Origin: Cristatella mucedo
Lineage: Eukaryota; Bryozoa; Phylactolaemata; Cristatellidae
NCBI GenBank assembly: GCA_009760855.2
Contig: WPIO01000087.1
Span: forward strand, 515,001 to 577,000
DNA: 62,000 bases
Direction: 5' to 3'
In this document: positions 12,384 through 23,704 of the stretch, one piece after another
Layout of the letters: every line of letters begins with the position of its first letter
Numbering within the stretch: the first letter of the stretch is position 1
Program-made: the position numbers and the translations under genes
Notes under the pieces: model-generated
Told to the model about the DNA's origin: nothing
Seen by the model: the letters and a program-made list of their open reading frames with translations, nothing else
Databases searched by the model: none

Positions 12384-12515
12384 CAAGGTTGCTCGCTCTT
12401 CACGATTCGGGTGGTAGGTTCGAGTCCTCCAGTGTGCCACCGTGTATTACCCACTGCAAGCGGTGGCGATGGCCGTTTGCCGTCCTCTGCCGCTATAAAT
12501 AAATGTAGCTGTTGA
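12384..12515 (+). mobile_element. SINE S1, diverged partial copy
   Basis: Retains GGTTCGAGTCC (box B) and the ACTGCAAGCGGTGGCGATGGCCGT body, ending TATAAATAAATGTAGCTG. The box A region is decayed. Confidence 0.65.
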
Positions 12516-12844
12516 TTCTGATAACCTTTTAAGACCAAAGGCTTTTAACATGCACTAAATCGTGCGTGTGTGTCGGCGCAAAACACTTTGGAACAAAAGA
12601 AAGGACAAATTCACTTGGGCACAAAAAAAAAGTCGACAGGAGTTCGAGCGTCTTGAGCTGAGAATTGGAGGGTCCAAGGTCGTCGCAAGTAGTTACCGTG
12701 TGGGCGTGTCGTCGCCCTCACGTGGTAGTTACCGCATCCAGTAGCAGTATGCAGAGCTCTAGAGTGCTGAGGCATAGGAGCTAGAGGCTCAATCCTCAAA
12801 AGATCTGAATTTCGTTCGCGGTCCGGAAAGAAGACTAGATGCTG

Positions 12845-12972
12845 AGATGGTTGGTGTAGCGGTTAAGGTGCTCGCCCCGACCAAGGTCTGACTGAGGTCG
12901 TGGGCTCGAGCCCCGAGGCATATGTGAAGCGCCTGAATAGAGATTAAGTTCTCTTAGGGGCGCTATATAAAT
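12845..12972 (+). mobile_element. SINE family S2 with a LINE A-type tail
   Basis: A tRNA-like head (TTGGTGTAGCGGTTAAGGTGC as box A, GTCGTGGGCTCGAGCCCC as box B) is joined directly to the terminal hairpin of LINE family A (GAAGCGCCTGAATAGAGATTAAGTTCTCTTAGGGGCGC). A second copy lies at 23553. A shared 3' end is the known sign of a SINE that borrows a partner LINE's reverse transcriptase. Confidence 0.75.
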
Positions 12973-12974
12973 GA

Positions 12975-13222
<248 letters not shown>

Positions 13223-13229
13223 GTGCGAG

Positions 13230-13660
13230 AGCTCGCTGTGAAGGAGCAAGGAGGTCAATAGCATACAATGGTAGCAGCTAGTACTAGCGAATGAAGTGAC
13301 CTGTAAGACAAATTGAGGATTTAGAGATCTATTTATTGTTCACTAAGTGGCACTGACGCTGGGAGAAATGTAGTGATATAGCAGGTACACCGTTCACAGC
13401 GTACTAGATGAGCCACTGATATTTGCACCAGTTGCAGATGATTAAGGGCTCATGCTCGCAATAGTGAACATCGGGAATTGCAACATTCTAGACGTGAGGT
13501 CACATGCGCTTGAACTCGCGTGGGTGCCACACTCTTATCTAAGCATTTCCTGATTTTGGCTTTATCCATTAACTGTAAGTAGGCCGAGTTGAAAGTCGAG
13601 AAAATATGCTCCCCTAATGGCAAGTGAATTTGTATACGTTCCCCAAGGTTAAAAAAATCC
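13230..13660. other. Unassigned intergenic DNA
   Basis: No supportable gene, repeat or regulatory signal. Confidence 0.3.
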
Positions 13661-13827
13661 TAGCTGCTTAAACAGCCTCTTTTTGTATAGCGACAGAAGA
13701 GCCTTGACGGCTATCACCGCCGCTTGCAGCGGCAATAAAGGATCGCCCACCGCAGGAATCGAACCCATGACCTTGGGACCGGGGCCATGAAAGCAAGCGC
13801 CTTACCTAGTGTGCCATCACGGCTCAC
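13661..13827 (-). mobile_element. SINE S1 copy
   Basis: The best-preserved S1 copy besides the one at 55151. Minus strand: GTGAGCCGTGATGGCACACTAGG (box A), GGGTTCGATTCC (box B), TTTATTGCCGCTGCAAGCGG and CGTCAAGGCTCTTCTGTCGC, ending AGGCTGTTTAAGCAGC. Confidence 0.85.
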
Positions 13828-14045
13828 CAGCTGACATATCGCTGAAGTCACGTGGCTAACAGTGGAGTACTTGGTTCAGCCCGTGTCGCATGGGGGAAGA
13901 GGTCAGGTCTGACCCAGCAGACCAGTCACCGTGTAAAGTCCCAAAAGAGTCCGTCCTCGGTCCTTTGGTGTAGTCCATTGTTTCCCAACCTCTGGGTAAA
14001 GCGATTCAAATGCATGGATAGAGCAACACTTTTAAGCTGATGATA

Positions 14046-14880
14046 TTCAGCGGTATTTTTTTAACCGTCTGAACCTGCTGCAGCGACTGCTATTGCTGAA
14101 AGCTTGCCTTGCAGAGACATTCGATAATGGTGTCGAGAAATTTCCTTATACTAAACGACAATAAAACGGAACTGCCACTCGTAGAACATCCCGAGCACGT
14201 GTTTGGAATAGATGACTTTTCTCTTCTAATAAGCGATGCTGCTGTGCGACCGTCGCCGTGTGTTCGGAATTTAGGTCTCCTCCTCGACAGCTGCCTAAAT
14301 TATGGAAACTTCCTTAAGAAGACCGCCTCCACAGCTAGCCGTCAAGTCTTGTCCCTATCTAAGATTAGGAACTGTCCTTACTGTTCTCCACGGTATTTTA
14401 CACAGATTTTGACTGGTTCCCGGTTCTATCTCGGGCAGATTATTGCAATTCCGTTTTGGCTAGGCTAAAGAGAAAAGCCACCAGGCGATTGCAGCTGGCT
14501 ATGAATATAGCTGCAACGCTAGTTTGCGAATTCCCGAGATTTGACCACGTGTCTCCTTCCCGAAAGGAGATTTGATGGCCTCCGATCGATCAATGTATAC
14601 AGAATAAAGTCCTTTCGCTGACCCACGAGTCCAGCCCCTGCTGGCCTCCTTCATTCTTAGCTGAACTGAATGTGCCAGTTTCAGCCTCCTCGTGCCCTCA
14701 GATGGCACGTGGACGATAAATTAGCTGTTCAATTCCTCCACTTAAAAACCGTTGGCGATAGACGCTTGCACGCCTACATTCCCGTAGGCTTAGAGGGAGC
14801 CCGAAAAATTCCCCTGCCTAACAACCGCTAAGTGGCTGTGGCTTTTTGGTGTTACAGATGGAGACGTTACCATTACGTTT
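14046..14880 (+). mobile_element. LINE family B, decayed 3' half
   Basis: Aligns by eye to the 53.1-54.5 kb copy from just after its YADD motif to the 3' end. It carries diverged forms of the [19 protein letters not shown] and KTASTAS blocks, then the ACAGATGGAGACGTTACCATTACG end. Many frameshifts; 5'-truncated. Confidence 0.75.
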
Positions 14881-14939
14881 CCCTAAATTACAGATGCCTT
14901 GATGAGATGCTGGAAATGCTGCGACAAATGTGGGTGCGG

Positions 14940-15580
14940 TGTCACTGTCTAAGCAGACGTGATTCTTGAAGTTTTACGCAGCTGAAAATAGGCGGACTTG
15001 ACTGCGAAGCTAACCAATGAAAGTTCACTATGGAATGGGAAACTTAGAGAATGGTGTGGCAGAGCCAGGGTTTTTATCCAGGGGGCATAATATGTTTGCT
15101 TAGTGGCGATACCTGTAAGATTTTCAAGTGGGGGCCGACCTGCAAGGATGCAAAATTGTAGCGTCAACTCATAGTCGTGAACTCATTCGCTGCTATTGAG
15201 AGAAATTACAGCAACATTCCTTCGTCAGTGACGGTCGCCTGGAGCAAGACTAGCGGGCAGCTATGCTTTCGGCGACCCCAACACATTCAGAGGGCAAATG
15301 CCCTCCCCCTTGCTCCGCCGACGCACCTAGATAATGTGCAGAAGCTACAGGGGATATTCTAGTGTAGCCGACTTTGAGCATTAGCTTTCCGATGTTCTCA
15401 ATCACGTTTGATTTGCCCGTGCCGAGCAAGTTAACTTGATGGTCACCCAGAACAAGAAAGATTGTTGCCATGCAAGAGTGAATGCCAGCGATACATACAG
15501 TAAGGGAGTTAAAAATGTTTGAGTGCCGGAAGGCTGAGAGGAATTGAACCAGTCGTGCGAAGCTGTGAGTCATCTGCATG
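14940..15580 (-). mobile_element. LINE family A relic with internal foreign segment
   Basis: The minus-strand translation at 15250-15580 follows the RT block after YADD (NSLTVCIAGIHSCMATIFLV, then MLKVGYTRISPV). The block at 14940-15080 follows the next part (FAVKSAYFQLRK). The two blocks are adjacent in intact copies but are separated here by about 280 bp (15085-15365) I cannot assign. Confidence 0.6.
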
Positions 15581-15639
15581 CAAGGGAGTACCGATGCTGG
15601 GCTTTGCTGTTAAAATCAGCGTGAGGGTTAGTGCGCATT

Positions 15640-15975
15640 GTGATCACGACATCTCCTGACTTGACCACAATTAAAAAGAAACTAAAAATGCAACCATGTA
15701 TCACAGCATTTAATGGGTCCCGCGATTCAATCTCTACGTGCTTGCTAAATGATCTACTAATCTAATGCTCTACTGTGCGCTGACACTGTTGCATACAGGC
15801 ACTAACCATACTTGCATGCTGACCCTGCGCATATCACTCCTAACCATGTTATTCTTGTTGCTTATTGAGCTTGCTACCACTAACCATTCGATCGTGCTTC
15901 CTTTGCAGCAGATTCAAAGCGCCTATAAAGAGATTGAGTTCTCTGAGGGCGCTTTATCAAGTTATTCTTATTTTA
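15640..15975 (+). mobile_element. LINE family A, 3' end
   Basis: Runs from the CTCCTGACTTGACCACAATTAAAAAG end of the ORF through the 3' UTR to the hairpin (AAAGCGCC/CTGAGGGCGCTTT-type arms near 15915-15955) and a decayed tail. Confidence 0.8.
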
Positions 15976-15979
15976 GTAG

Positions 15980-17225
15980 TATTAAAAAACAAACACTGTT
16001 CTGTGGTACTCCGTCATTTGGAGGCTCCTCGGATGGTTGCTGCCCGATGACAGCAATACCATGGAGTCTCCTACTGAGACAGGACCTGAACCATTGCAGA
16101 GCAATGCCAACGATACCCAGGCGAAATGAGATTCACTCGAAAAGGACTTAGTGATTAAAAATACCAAATGCATTAACTTCCCTCTTAGATACGGCGGATA
16201 TCGCTTGCATGCGCCAATTCGTTGGAGTTGCTTGGCGACTCCACTCTTTAGACGCGTGTTTCGATGCGAAAGTTCACCTACTGGCGATCATGTAGTGTAG
16301 CGGTCCCGTTCTCGTTACTAGCGTCGCGTTTCACGTTAGAGGCTGCAGCTCCAGTGCAGTTACTCGCGTTCGTGATATTGGGTGTTGAATGAGAACCAGA
16401 GTAGCTGAGCATTGCGTCTCACTTCTCAGTTCATACTTACCGAAAGCATAGCAAAAATGCTTAATTTGGGTAGATTCCTTGATCTTAAGAGATGGGGTAC
16501 AAGTTCAAGGTCTCCACTTTAAAATCCACTCGGAAACACTTTTTGGAGGCTCTAAAAACTTGTTAACATTGCTCTTACTGCAAATTAACCCGGTGACTGT
16601 TTAATGCTGGGACGTTTTTTGAGGTAAGCTGGAAGCTAGTGTGGCCAAGGGCGTGCAGCTGTAGAACCTTTCTCACAGCACTAATGAAAGCAACTTTAGC
16701 CTCGTTTTGGGAGCCCAAAGCGTCGCGCCGGCTGCCTGCCTATTGACATGCCTCTTTGGACTTGCCTCAACAAAAGATTACTTTTTAATACCTCTCGATG
16801 CCTAGCACATGATTCAAAATAAAGAAAAAGTGATAGTCTCTGTGAAAAGCGGCTTAAATTGCTCACCGAAGACGCCGTGCTCCGTCAGCCACTCCAGCAA
16901 GATGAGCTTCCGCCCCCGAAGCTTCCATCCGCCGCGACAGCTTCACTGGCCTTTTGTGTCCATACTACTCGGCACTCTCGTGCATGCCGAGTATCGTTCT
17001 CCTGATGCCGTTCTAAAGCATTCGTGGAGCTAAGCAGCTGCTTCTTCCGATATTCGTAAATCGGACATCTCGCACATGAAGCTCAGCTGAAGTAAGAGAC
17101 AAAGTATAAAGGACGAGTCTCGAGTACTTCGTGCAGCGATTCAAGCCACCCAGCACACGACAGATGCAGAAGCAACGCATCGAATCAATTACTCCCTAAC
17201 TTGTTAGTCATAAACCCGTTGAGCT
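15980..17225. other. Unassigned; possible TATA-type promoter at its end
   Basis: No gene or recognised repeat. TATAAA at 17105-17110 in AAAGTATAAAGGAC stands just before the CpG-rich patch starting at about 17230, which is compatible with a core promoter. Nothing else supports transcription here. Confidence 0.25.
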
Positions 17226-17229
17226 CGCT

Positions 17230-18090
17230 TTCGCTTATTGAAAGCCGCCGTGCAGGGGCATTTAAGTCCTTGCTTTGCGACAGTGCTCGGCGGCGTCTGC
17301 CGAATTCTCCTGCCGCTCGCTCGGGTGTCTTGCGGCCGCCGATCTCTGGCGTGCACAGCCCGCCCTCTTTCTAAGAGAGAAGCGAATCTGTCGGTCGCGA
17401 CGAGGAAGCGAAGGCGAGGGCCTCGAGCGAGCGTCGCCCTACACTTAAACAACTAGCCGGGACCGCGGCCAAGACCCTATTGGTATTGGACCTGGCACTC
17501 TGGGGGCCATTGCGGTATCTGGGTATGTGTCATATTGTGGTGACAATATTACTCGCTGTCGCTCGTACGAGCGGATGAACAATCTCGCCCAGCTTGCATG
17601 CAGCAAAGGGCTCCCGACGATCCCGCTTTTGACTGAACTTCTTGGGCCGAGGTTGACAGGCCAGCCGGCATCAATCAGGCGCTCCAGCGGGCGGGCGCCA
17701 GCGCTGCAGGTCGGATTACCGGCGGTTTACCCTTGAGCCTCCATGCTCGCGCTAAGCCCTTCCGGTCTCACCGCACTGCGGTTTCCGTCCGTCCGTCCGC
17801 TCTTCCAAGCTCGAGGACGAGGGTGCTTTCCGGCGGAGCAGCTGTCGCGCGCCCTAAGATCGCCGAGCCAGCCTGGCGCTGCTGCGCTGCGAAACGGCTG
17901 CTTAACGGTGCAGCGCGCCCAAACAGATCACAATTAGTGCAGGTCGAAACAAAGCGGTCCGGCTCTCGGGCGCAGCTGCGGGCGTTACTCAAGCGCTGAG
18001 CCTCGGAAAGCCCGCCTCCGGCTCTGGCGGCCAGGCGCAGCTTGCGAGAGGGCGAGCTGCGAAACGCCAAAGCAGACCGGTTTGAGTAGG
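17230..18090. promoter_or_regulatory. CpG-rich patch, possible promoter island
   Basis: High CpG density and G+C with sharp edges. Open frames on both strands look compositional and show no recognisable domain. A promoter role is inferred from base composition alone. Confidence 0.3.
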
Positions 18091-18164
18091 CTGGCGGCGA
18101 CAGTGCATTCCTTGCAGTTGATGTCCAATACGTTAAATGCGGTGACCAGATATAACTAACAGAC

Positions 18165-18262
18165 AGCACGGGACAAAACAGCCCCGAAAAAATAGCCCCG
18201 ATCAAATAGCCTGCATACAAAATAGCCCATGACAAAATAGCTCCCTCAAAACAGGTCAACCG
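18165..18262 (+). repeat. Degenerate tandem AAAATAGCCC motif
   Basis: Five spaced, diverged copies of GACAAAA(C/T)AGCCCC (GGGACAAAACAGCCCCG, AAAAAATAGCCCCG, ATCAAATAGCC, CAAAATAGCCC, GACAAAATAGCTCC), followed by an isolated AAAAATAGCC at 18293. Confidence 0.7.
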
Positions 18263-18299
18263 AGTAGATACTTTCAAGTTTCTATAATACAAAAATAGC

Positions 18300-19242
18300 C
18301 ATTACATAATAATAATAATGATAATAATGCACTTGATAAAGCGCCCTCAGAGAACTCAATCTCTCTCTTTACATTTGCTGCCAAGGGAAATGCAATTGAA
18401 TGGTAAGTAAAATCATGCTTGAAAAAAAAAATGAATAACATGGTTAGGGGTGACATGCATAGGGTCAGCATGCAAATATGGTTAGTGGCAGCATGCACAG
18501 TGTCAGCACACATAAGCACATCAAGGATGAATCACAGAGACCCACTAAATGCTGTCCTAAATAGGTGTGTGTTTTAAGTTCCTTTTAAATGTGGTCAGGT
18601 CAGGGGATGTTCTGACGCAGGTCGGGAGGGAGTTCCAGGCTTCACGAACATAACGAACTAAATGCACGGTCTCCAAAGGATTTGAGATTTGTACGAGGTA
18701 TTTCTAGACTTTTGGATTCCGAAAAGCGGGTGTAACGATGCTTGGCCTGATGGGGTAGTATATCTGACAGATAGGCTGAAGCCATAGAATGAAGGGACCT
18801 AAAAGTGAGCGACAAAACCTTGAAGTCAATCCGTTGCTTGGCTGGTAGCCAGTGCAGGTCGGCGAGAAGTGGAGTACTGGGGAAACTGCGACGCTCACGA
18901 CAGACAAGCCTAGCTTTGGAGTTTTGCACCAGCTGCAATCGCCTGATCGCACATGCTGGAAGGCCAGTAAGTAGTGAGTTGCAGAAGTCGAGATGGGATG
19001 TCACGAATGCATGGACCAACTTGGAGGTATCCTTATCTAAACAAGCCCGAATTTTAGCAATGTTATGAAACTGAAAATAGGCAGATTTGACTGTGGAGCT
19101 GATATGGTCGTCTAACGAGAGGTCGCTTTGGAGTATGACACCGAGATTTCGAGCTGAGTCAACAGGAGATATGCTGGCAGAGCCAATTTTGAGAGTCAGC
19201 CTTTCCAATCTCTGAATCACACTGGGGTTTGCCCATAACTAG
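18300..19242 (-). mobile_element. LINE family A, 5'-truncated copy
   Basis: Minus-strand copy with a 192-codon open frame (18642-19220) coding for the C-terminal reverse transcriptase region: RLTLKIGSASISPV, SDLSLDDHISSTVKSAYFQ, LDFCNSLLTGLPACAIRRLQ, TPLLADLHWLPAKQRIDFKVL and AYLSDILPHQAKHR. The 3' UTR, hairpin and ATT tail extend to 18300. The RT catalytic core (including YADD) and endonuclease are absent, so it cannot be autonomous. The frame closes early near 18642 by a small change in the KAWNSLPT region. Confidence 0.9.
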
Positions 19243-19729
19243 TATAATCAATACGCAACAAATAAATTATTATTAAATATTAAATTGAATTGGTACAGAA
19301 CATTGTTTCTTGAGTAAAACGTTATTAAGATTCGAGTAAAATATTTAAATGTAATTTATATTGATATAGCTCGATTTCATTTGATTTGGAATTTCGATTG
19401 GCAGAATGTGTGCAATTCTATGGAGGTAACCCAAACACTTAATGCCAACGTAGGTTGGAACAAGTGGCTGAAGATACCGATTGAGTTACAATTCTTTCGC
19501 TTTCGATCCTTCTACTTGCCGCTTTTCCTCTCTGGAACGTGCGATATCAATCTCTACACAGTCATACTCGTGTCAAAATTGTTTTGAATACAGAGAGGTG
19601 ATGAATATCGATGGTCAGTTGAAAAGCGCGGTGCCATGAAATGACGAAAATTATTTGACGGCAACCGGATAAAGAAATAAAAAAATGTAGAACAGATCTG
19701 TTATTTTAGGAATTAAATTAATCTTGAAT

Positions 19730-19996
19730 TACAGTCAGCCCAACTAATGAAATAGACAGACCGGAAAGACTGGCGTAAATCAAATTTTCGTAAGTTAAGA
19801 TTCGCTTGGAATACGTTTATTAAGATAAGTTCAGCCGCTGTAAGACATTGTTTCCTCCCTACTGTTTTCGGCTTTGTCAAATCTGACCGCACGAAAATTC
19901 TGAAAATTGTTTCTTGAATGCATTTTGATTTTCAATTTTTGAGTGTGACCGTGGCCGAGTTCGTGTCCCTGAGTTTGAAGTTGGGGGCTGACTGTA
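19730..19996. mobile_element. MITE of pogo/Tigger type (Tc1-mariner superfamily)
   Basis: Flanked by TA, with inverted ends TA-CAGTCAGCCC ... GGGGCTGACTG-TA. The interior has CGTAAATCAAATTTTCGTAAGTTAAGATTCGCTT near the left end, a pattern typical of non-autonomous pogo/Tigger elements. The length is about 267 bp including TAs, and there is no coding capacity. Confidence 0.7.
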
Positions 19997-20404
19997 TTCG
20001 TTATTCTGTAGAATACAATGTTTGAAATTTTTTCACTGTTGACGCGCTTCGTGAGCATATTTTAAAAATTGATTTGTTGCTACCGTAATGGAATAAATTC
20101 CATGCTATAGTTAAGGGCAGTATTACATATTCTCAAAAATATCGTTTGATTACTCTGAGCGTTTTTGTTGGCGCTATTTTTTCGACCTCCATCACACGTG
20201 GCCATTGTGTCAGCTTTCTTTTTTGTCGCGGTGCCGCAGAATGTGCCCCGCCAGGCGCACGCTTCTTGGTACGGGCCCGCTGGATGAGGCAAAGTCTGAC
20301 TCACCCGTCACTCCACGCGATGGTGGATAGCGGGCACTTGGGTTTGCTGAGCCATCCCATCCGCGAGGTCAGTCGGACAGTAAAAGTGGTTCGATCGAGT
20401 AGTG

Positions 20405-20450
20405 CGGGCGGGGGGGGGGCGGGGCGGGGGCGGGGCGGGGTGAGCGGGGC
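20405..20450 (+). repeat. G-rich run, potential G-quadruplex
   Basis: At least six G-runs of three or more bases separated by single bases (GGGCGGGGGGGGGGCGGGGC, then more GGGG/C units). The plus strand could form a G-quadruplex. Confidence 0.75.
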
Positions 20451-20484
20451 GACGAAAACAATCGCCCGGTAGTTGGTCGTCGCT

Positions 20485-20625
20485 CGATGCCGTACGCCAT
20501 TGGCTACCGAATGCGCACCGAAAGCCGCTCAGGCTGTGAGTGCGCCATACAAAGCTCTCCTGCGTAACACTCACGTGGTCTTTATGACTTTGTGGAGTTA
20601 CAGACGGAGATACATTGCATTACAT
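20485..20625 (+). mobile_element. LINE family B, 3' tip
   Basis: TTGGCTACCGAATGCGCACC, GAAAGCCGCTCAGGCTGTGAG, CTCTCCTGCGTAACACTCACG and GAGTTACAGACGGAGATACATT match the 3' UTR of the 54.4 kb copy. Confidence 0.8.
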
Positions 20626-20629
20626 TTGC

Positions 20630-21485
20630 GCATCGCTGAACCGGATGTCCTCTTCTATGCCGCTCCTCCGACAGTGCAGGAGCACCGGGGAGTCGTAGGT
20701 GCCATTGTGCACGTGAAGGGGAGCGGCCGATGGTAGCCTTTAGTTGCCGCGGGGGATTAGGGCACTCTGTGCAGTGGGGACGAGCACTAACTACTGGATG
20801 GTTAGACAGGGCAGGCTTCTACAGGAGCGTCAGACTCAGCCTCATCGGCCGACGTGTGACGAGATCCGGGCGACGTGTTTGAGACCGCACGCGTGGCCCA
20901 GTAGTTAGACTGCGGTTCGTGCTAGCGTGTGCTTGACCTGATGGCCCGGGTTAGCTAGCATCTAGCAGAGGTTGTTAGGAGTGTGTGGCATGGCGGTGTT
21001 AGGCGATGCAGACGAGAGTTGCTGGTCTGGAGCTGTCTCGCCCCTGGCGGCTGCGGCGGATATGGACCTTGAGAAGACACGAAAGAGTTGTGCTGCGACG
21101 TCGGCTGTCAAGTTATAGCGGGCACGACAATTCGCACCGGACGATGGGACAGTGGACCGCTGCGGTGTCAAAAAGCCACGTTCTGCTCAATTGATTTAAT
21201 GCTATTAAGGCCGAAGTGCAGTGTAGTTTGACGCTCCGACAGCAAGCACGCTACGGTACTGAAACACCGAACGTCCGAGAACGATTCGGTGTTTAGGCTC
21301 GCAGCGCTACGGCTCACTCAGACCATTCTCTCCTGTGCCCCGCATTCCCACTTTCCTCCTCTTCAGGCTGTGACTCATCTTCGTTAAACCGTTTCCCAAA
21401 TAAACTGGCACGGCCCGTAAACCAGCAGCAGCCATAAACGCCGTCGGCCCCCGGCTCTACTAGAGCGGCGATACAATAATCACAA
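20630..21485. other. Unassigned intergenic DNA
   Basis: Moderately CpG-rich with no supportable gene. No repeat match to other parts of the window was noticed. Confidence 0.3.
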
Positions 21486-21489
21486 GAAA

Positions 21490-23045
21490 AAAGCAACTGG
21501 GAAAAAATTCAATCAGTCGATTATAGAGGATGCCTTTTAAAAGACCGTTAGGTTCGAAATGCAATGGAGAGATTTTAGTATTTACAATAAAAGCAACGCT
21601 TTGCAAAAAATTATTATTCAAAACATGTGGTAGCTGGAAGCAAACTGGAAGCAACATATTTAGAAATAAAATGTTTTCTCATCTCTGCATCACATGCGAC
21701 TAGTGTCCCAAAGTGTTGAAGCAGAACAAAGTGGATGACATGCAGGTTGTTGACATACATACGGAGGATGTCTTAGTATTTTTCATTCAATCCGTCGGAA
21801 TCTGTTGCAGCAACTGATAAGCTGAATGCTTGCCATGCCGACAATCGATCCTTGATGTCGGAAAACTTTTTGAAGGTAAATGACGATAAAACCGAACTGC
21901 TGCTCATTGCACACCCAAGCGTGTGGCAGGATTAAAAGGCTTTGCTCTTCTAATAGGGGATGCTGTTGTACAACCATCACCACCTGCTCGAAATTTAAGG
22001 GTCGTTTTCGACAGCTGCCTCAATTTTAAAATCATCATTCAGAAGACTGCTTCTGCAGCTAGCCATCACGTCCGATCCTTAAAGGTTAGGAGCTGTCTTC
22101 CACAGTGGCCTGCACAAAATTTAACTAGCTCCTTAAATCTGTCTCGGCTTGATTGTTGTAATTCCCTTTTGGCTGGGCTACCAACGAAAGCAATTAGGCC
22201 ACTGCAGCTGACTATGAATATGGCTGCAATGCTAGTTTTCACGTCCCTGAGGTTTGATCACGTGTCTCCTTAGCTAAAAGAGCTAGGATGGATGCCGGTT
22301 GAGCAATGGATACAGAGCAAAGTTCTTACGCTGACCCACAAGGCCCGCCACGGCATGGCTCCTTCGTACCTAGCTGAACTGCTGCACCAGTTTCAGCCTC
22401 TGCGCACCCTCAGGTCCGGTGAGAGCAACAAATTAGCTGTCCCATTCCTCCGTTTAAAGACCGTTGGCGACAGAAGCTTTAGTTCGGCAGGTCCTAGTCT
22501 GTGAAACTCGCTGCCACAATTCTTTCGCAACGACAACGACTTTCCTGCTACCTACTATCGCTCATTCTTTTCAGCGGTCCTGAGCTGCAACTTCCCACGC
22601 TACTCAACACCTCAACTGCTCTCCTGACTCTGCTATGCTTCCCAGTTTCTCTTTGTTGCGTGAGACGAAGTCTGTTGGGTACCGAATGCGTACCGAAAGC
22701 CGCCTAGGCTGTGAGTGCGCTATAAAAAAAACTCTCGTGCCTAACACCCACTCAGTCTATACGGCTTGGTGGAGTTACAGACGGAGATACATTAAATGAC
22801 TTGCAAACACATTTCTCCACGGACCAGTTTTGTGCCTTGTAAATTTCTTAACTTGACTAATGCTTAAACTATTTTTAAGTGTAAATTAGAATGTAACTTT
22901 GGCTAAGCTTGTGCTTTACTATTACCCCATTCTCGCATTCAGACACCAAGCGCCGCAAGCCTGTTTTATTTATTCGCTGCAGATTTCACTCCCGAAATTC
23001 GAATTTCTTGCAAGCATCGCCTACTGAAACCGATGCAGCTAAGAC
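21490..23045 (+). repeat. Unknown dispersed repeat R1, copy 1, split by LINE B
   Basis: 21490-21777 and 22798-23045 align by eye, in order, to one continuous sequence at 35345-35985. Shared words include GATGCCTT(T/C)(T/A)AAAAGA, GTTCGAAATGCAATG, AAATAAACTGGAAGCA-like text, GCAGAACAAAGTG(G/T)ATGAC, TGCAGGTTGTTGACAT, CACCAAGCGC, AAGCATCGCC and GATGCAGCTAAGACTT. No ORF. The family is unknown to me. Confidence 0.75.
21778..22797 (+). mobile_element. LINE family B, 5'-truncated copy inside R1
   Basis: Begins at the segment coding for the block after YADD (FHSIRRNLLQQ-like in a shifted frame) and runs through LNDDKTEL-like, GDAVVQPSPPARNLRVVFDS and [20 protein letters not shown] to the 3' UTR and ACAGACGGAGATACATTAAA end. 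Several frameshifts and a stop make it non-functional. Confidence 0.85.
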
Positions 23046-23552
23046 TTATTTAACGAGGGATATAAGGATAGGCCTACTTTAAGTCGATAGTTAAAAACAA
23101 TTAAGACGTCTCTCGGTTTTTGAAGTTATGCCACATGCAGCCTGCGATTTGCTTAGAGAAGAACCTTTACACCATTTCTTGCGAGTGTAAGGTGCACAAA
23201 TTCTCATGTGGAAGGCGGAAGTTATATTAAACGGTGATAATCTCGTCCTAACGATATTAGAAATTCCTATTTATAGACAACGCTCGGGGATTTAAAAAAG
23301 TAGAAGCGATTCATTACAACTGGCGTTTCCTTCGCGTGTCTCTCTTTTCTCGCGGTCACGGCCTTTCCAGAGCATATGGATATAGAAAAAAATCTGTATA
23401 CCTTGCTGCTGTTGGCTCAACTCTAATAAGCTGCAGTCACACTTGCATGCTGGGTTTAAGTTTTCCTTAGATTTGAGGGTTTTAAGGCTGCCGCGCTTTC
23501 CTTAAGCACTGCAGATATGAAGGCTTCACTCCATACCTGCTCTGGTTTGACC

Positions 23553-23662
23553 GCTATGTAAGGTGCTCGCCTTTGATGGCCAAGATTGCGGGTTGGTGCA
23601 CTGTTGCATATGCAAAGGCGTGGACAGAGATTAAGTTTATATGGGGCGCTATGCGAATTATA
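23553..23662 (+). mobile_element. SINE family S2, second copy
   Basis: Aligns to 12848-12972: AAGGTGCTCGCC, GCATATG, and the LINE A-type tail AGAGATTAAGTTTATATGGGGCGCTAT ... GAATTA. The box B region is decayed (GCGGGTTGGTGCAC). Confidence 0.6.
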
Positions 23663-23704
23663 GATATCACATATTAGTATGCACAGCTCCCAATAACATA
23701 GCAT

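Noticed and set aside
13972-14005. hAT transposon end (CCATTGTTTCCCAACCTCTGGG)
   Set aside because: Looks like a common hAT terminus, but no second end or target duplication was found.
18642-19220. Host gene encoding a 192-residue protein
   Set aside because: It is the C-terminal part of a LINE A reverse transcriptase ORF and recurs in many truncated copies.
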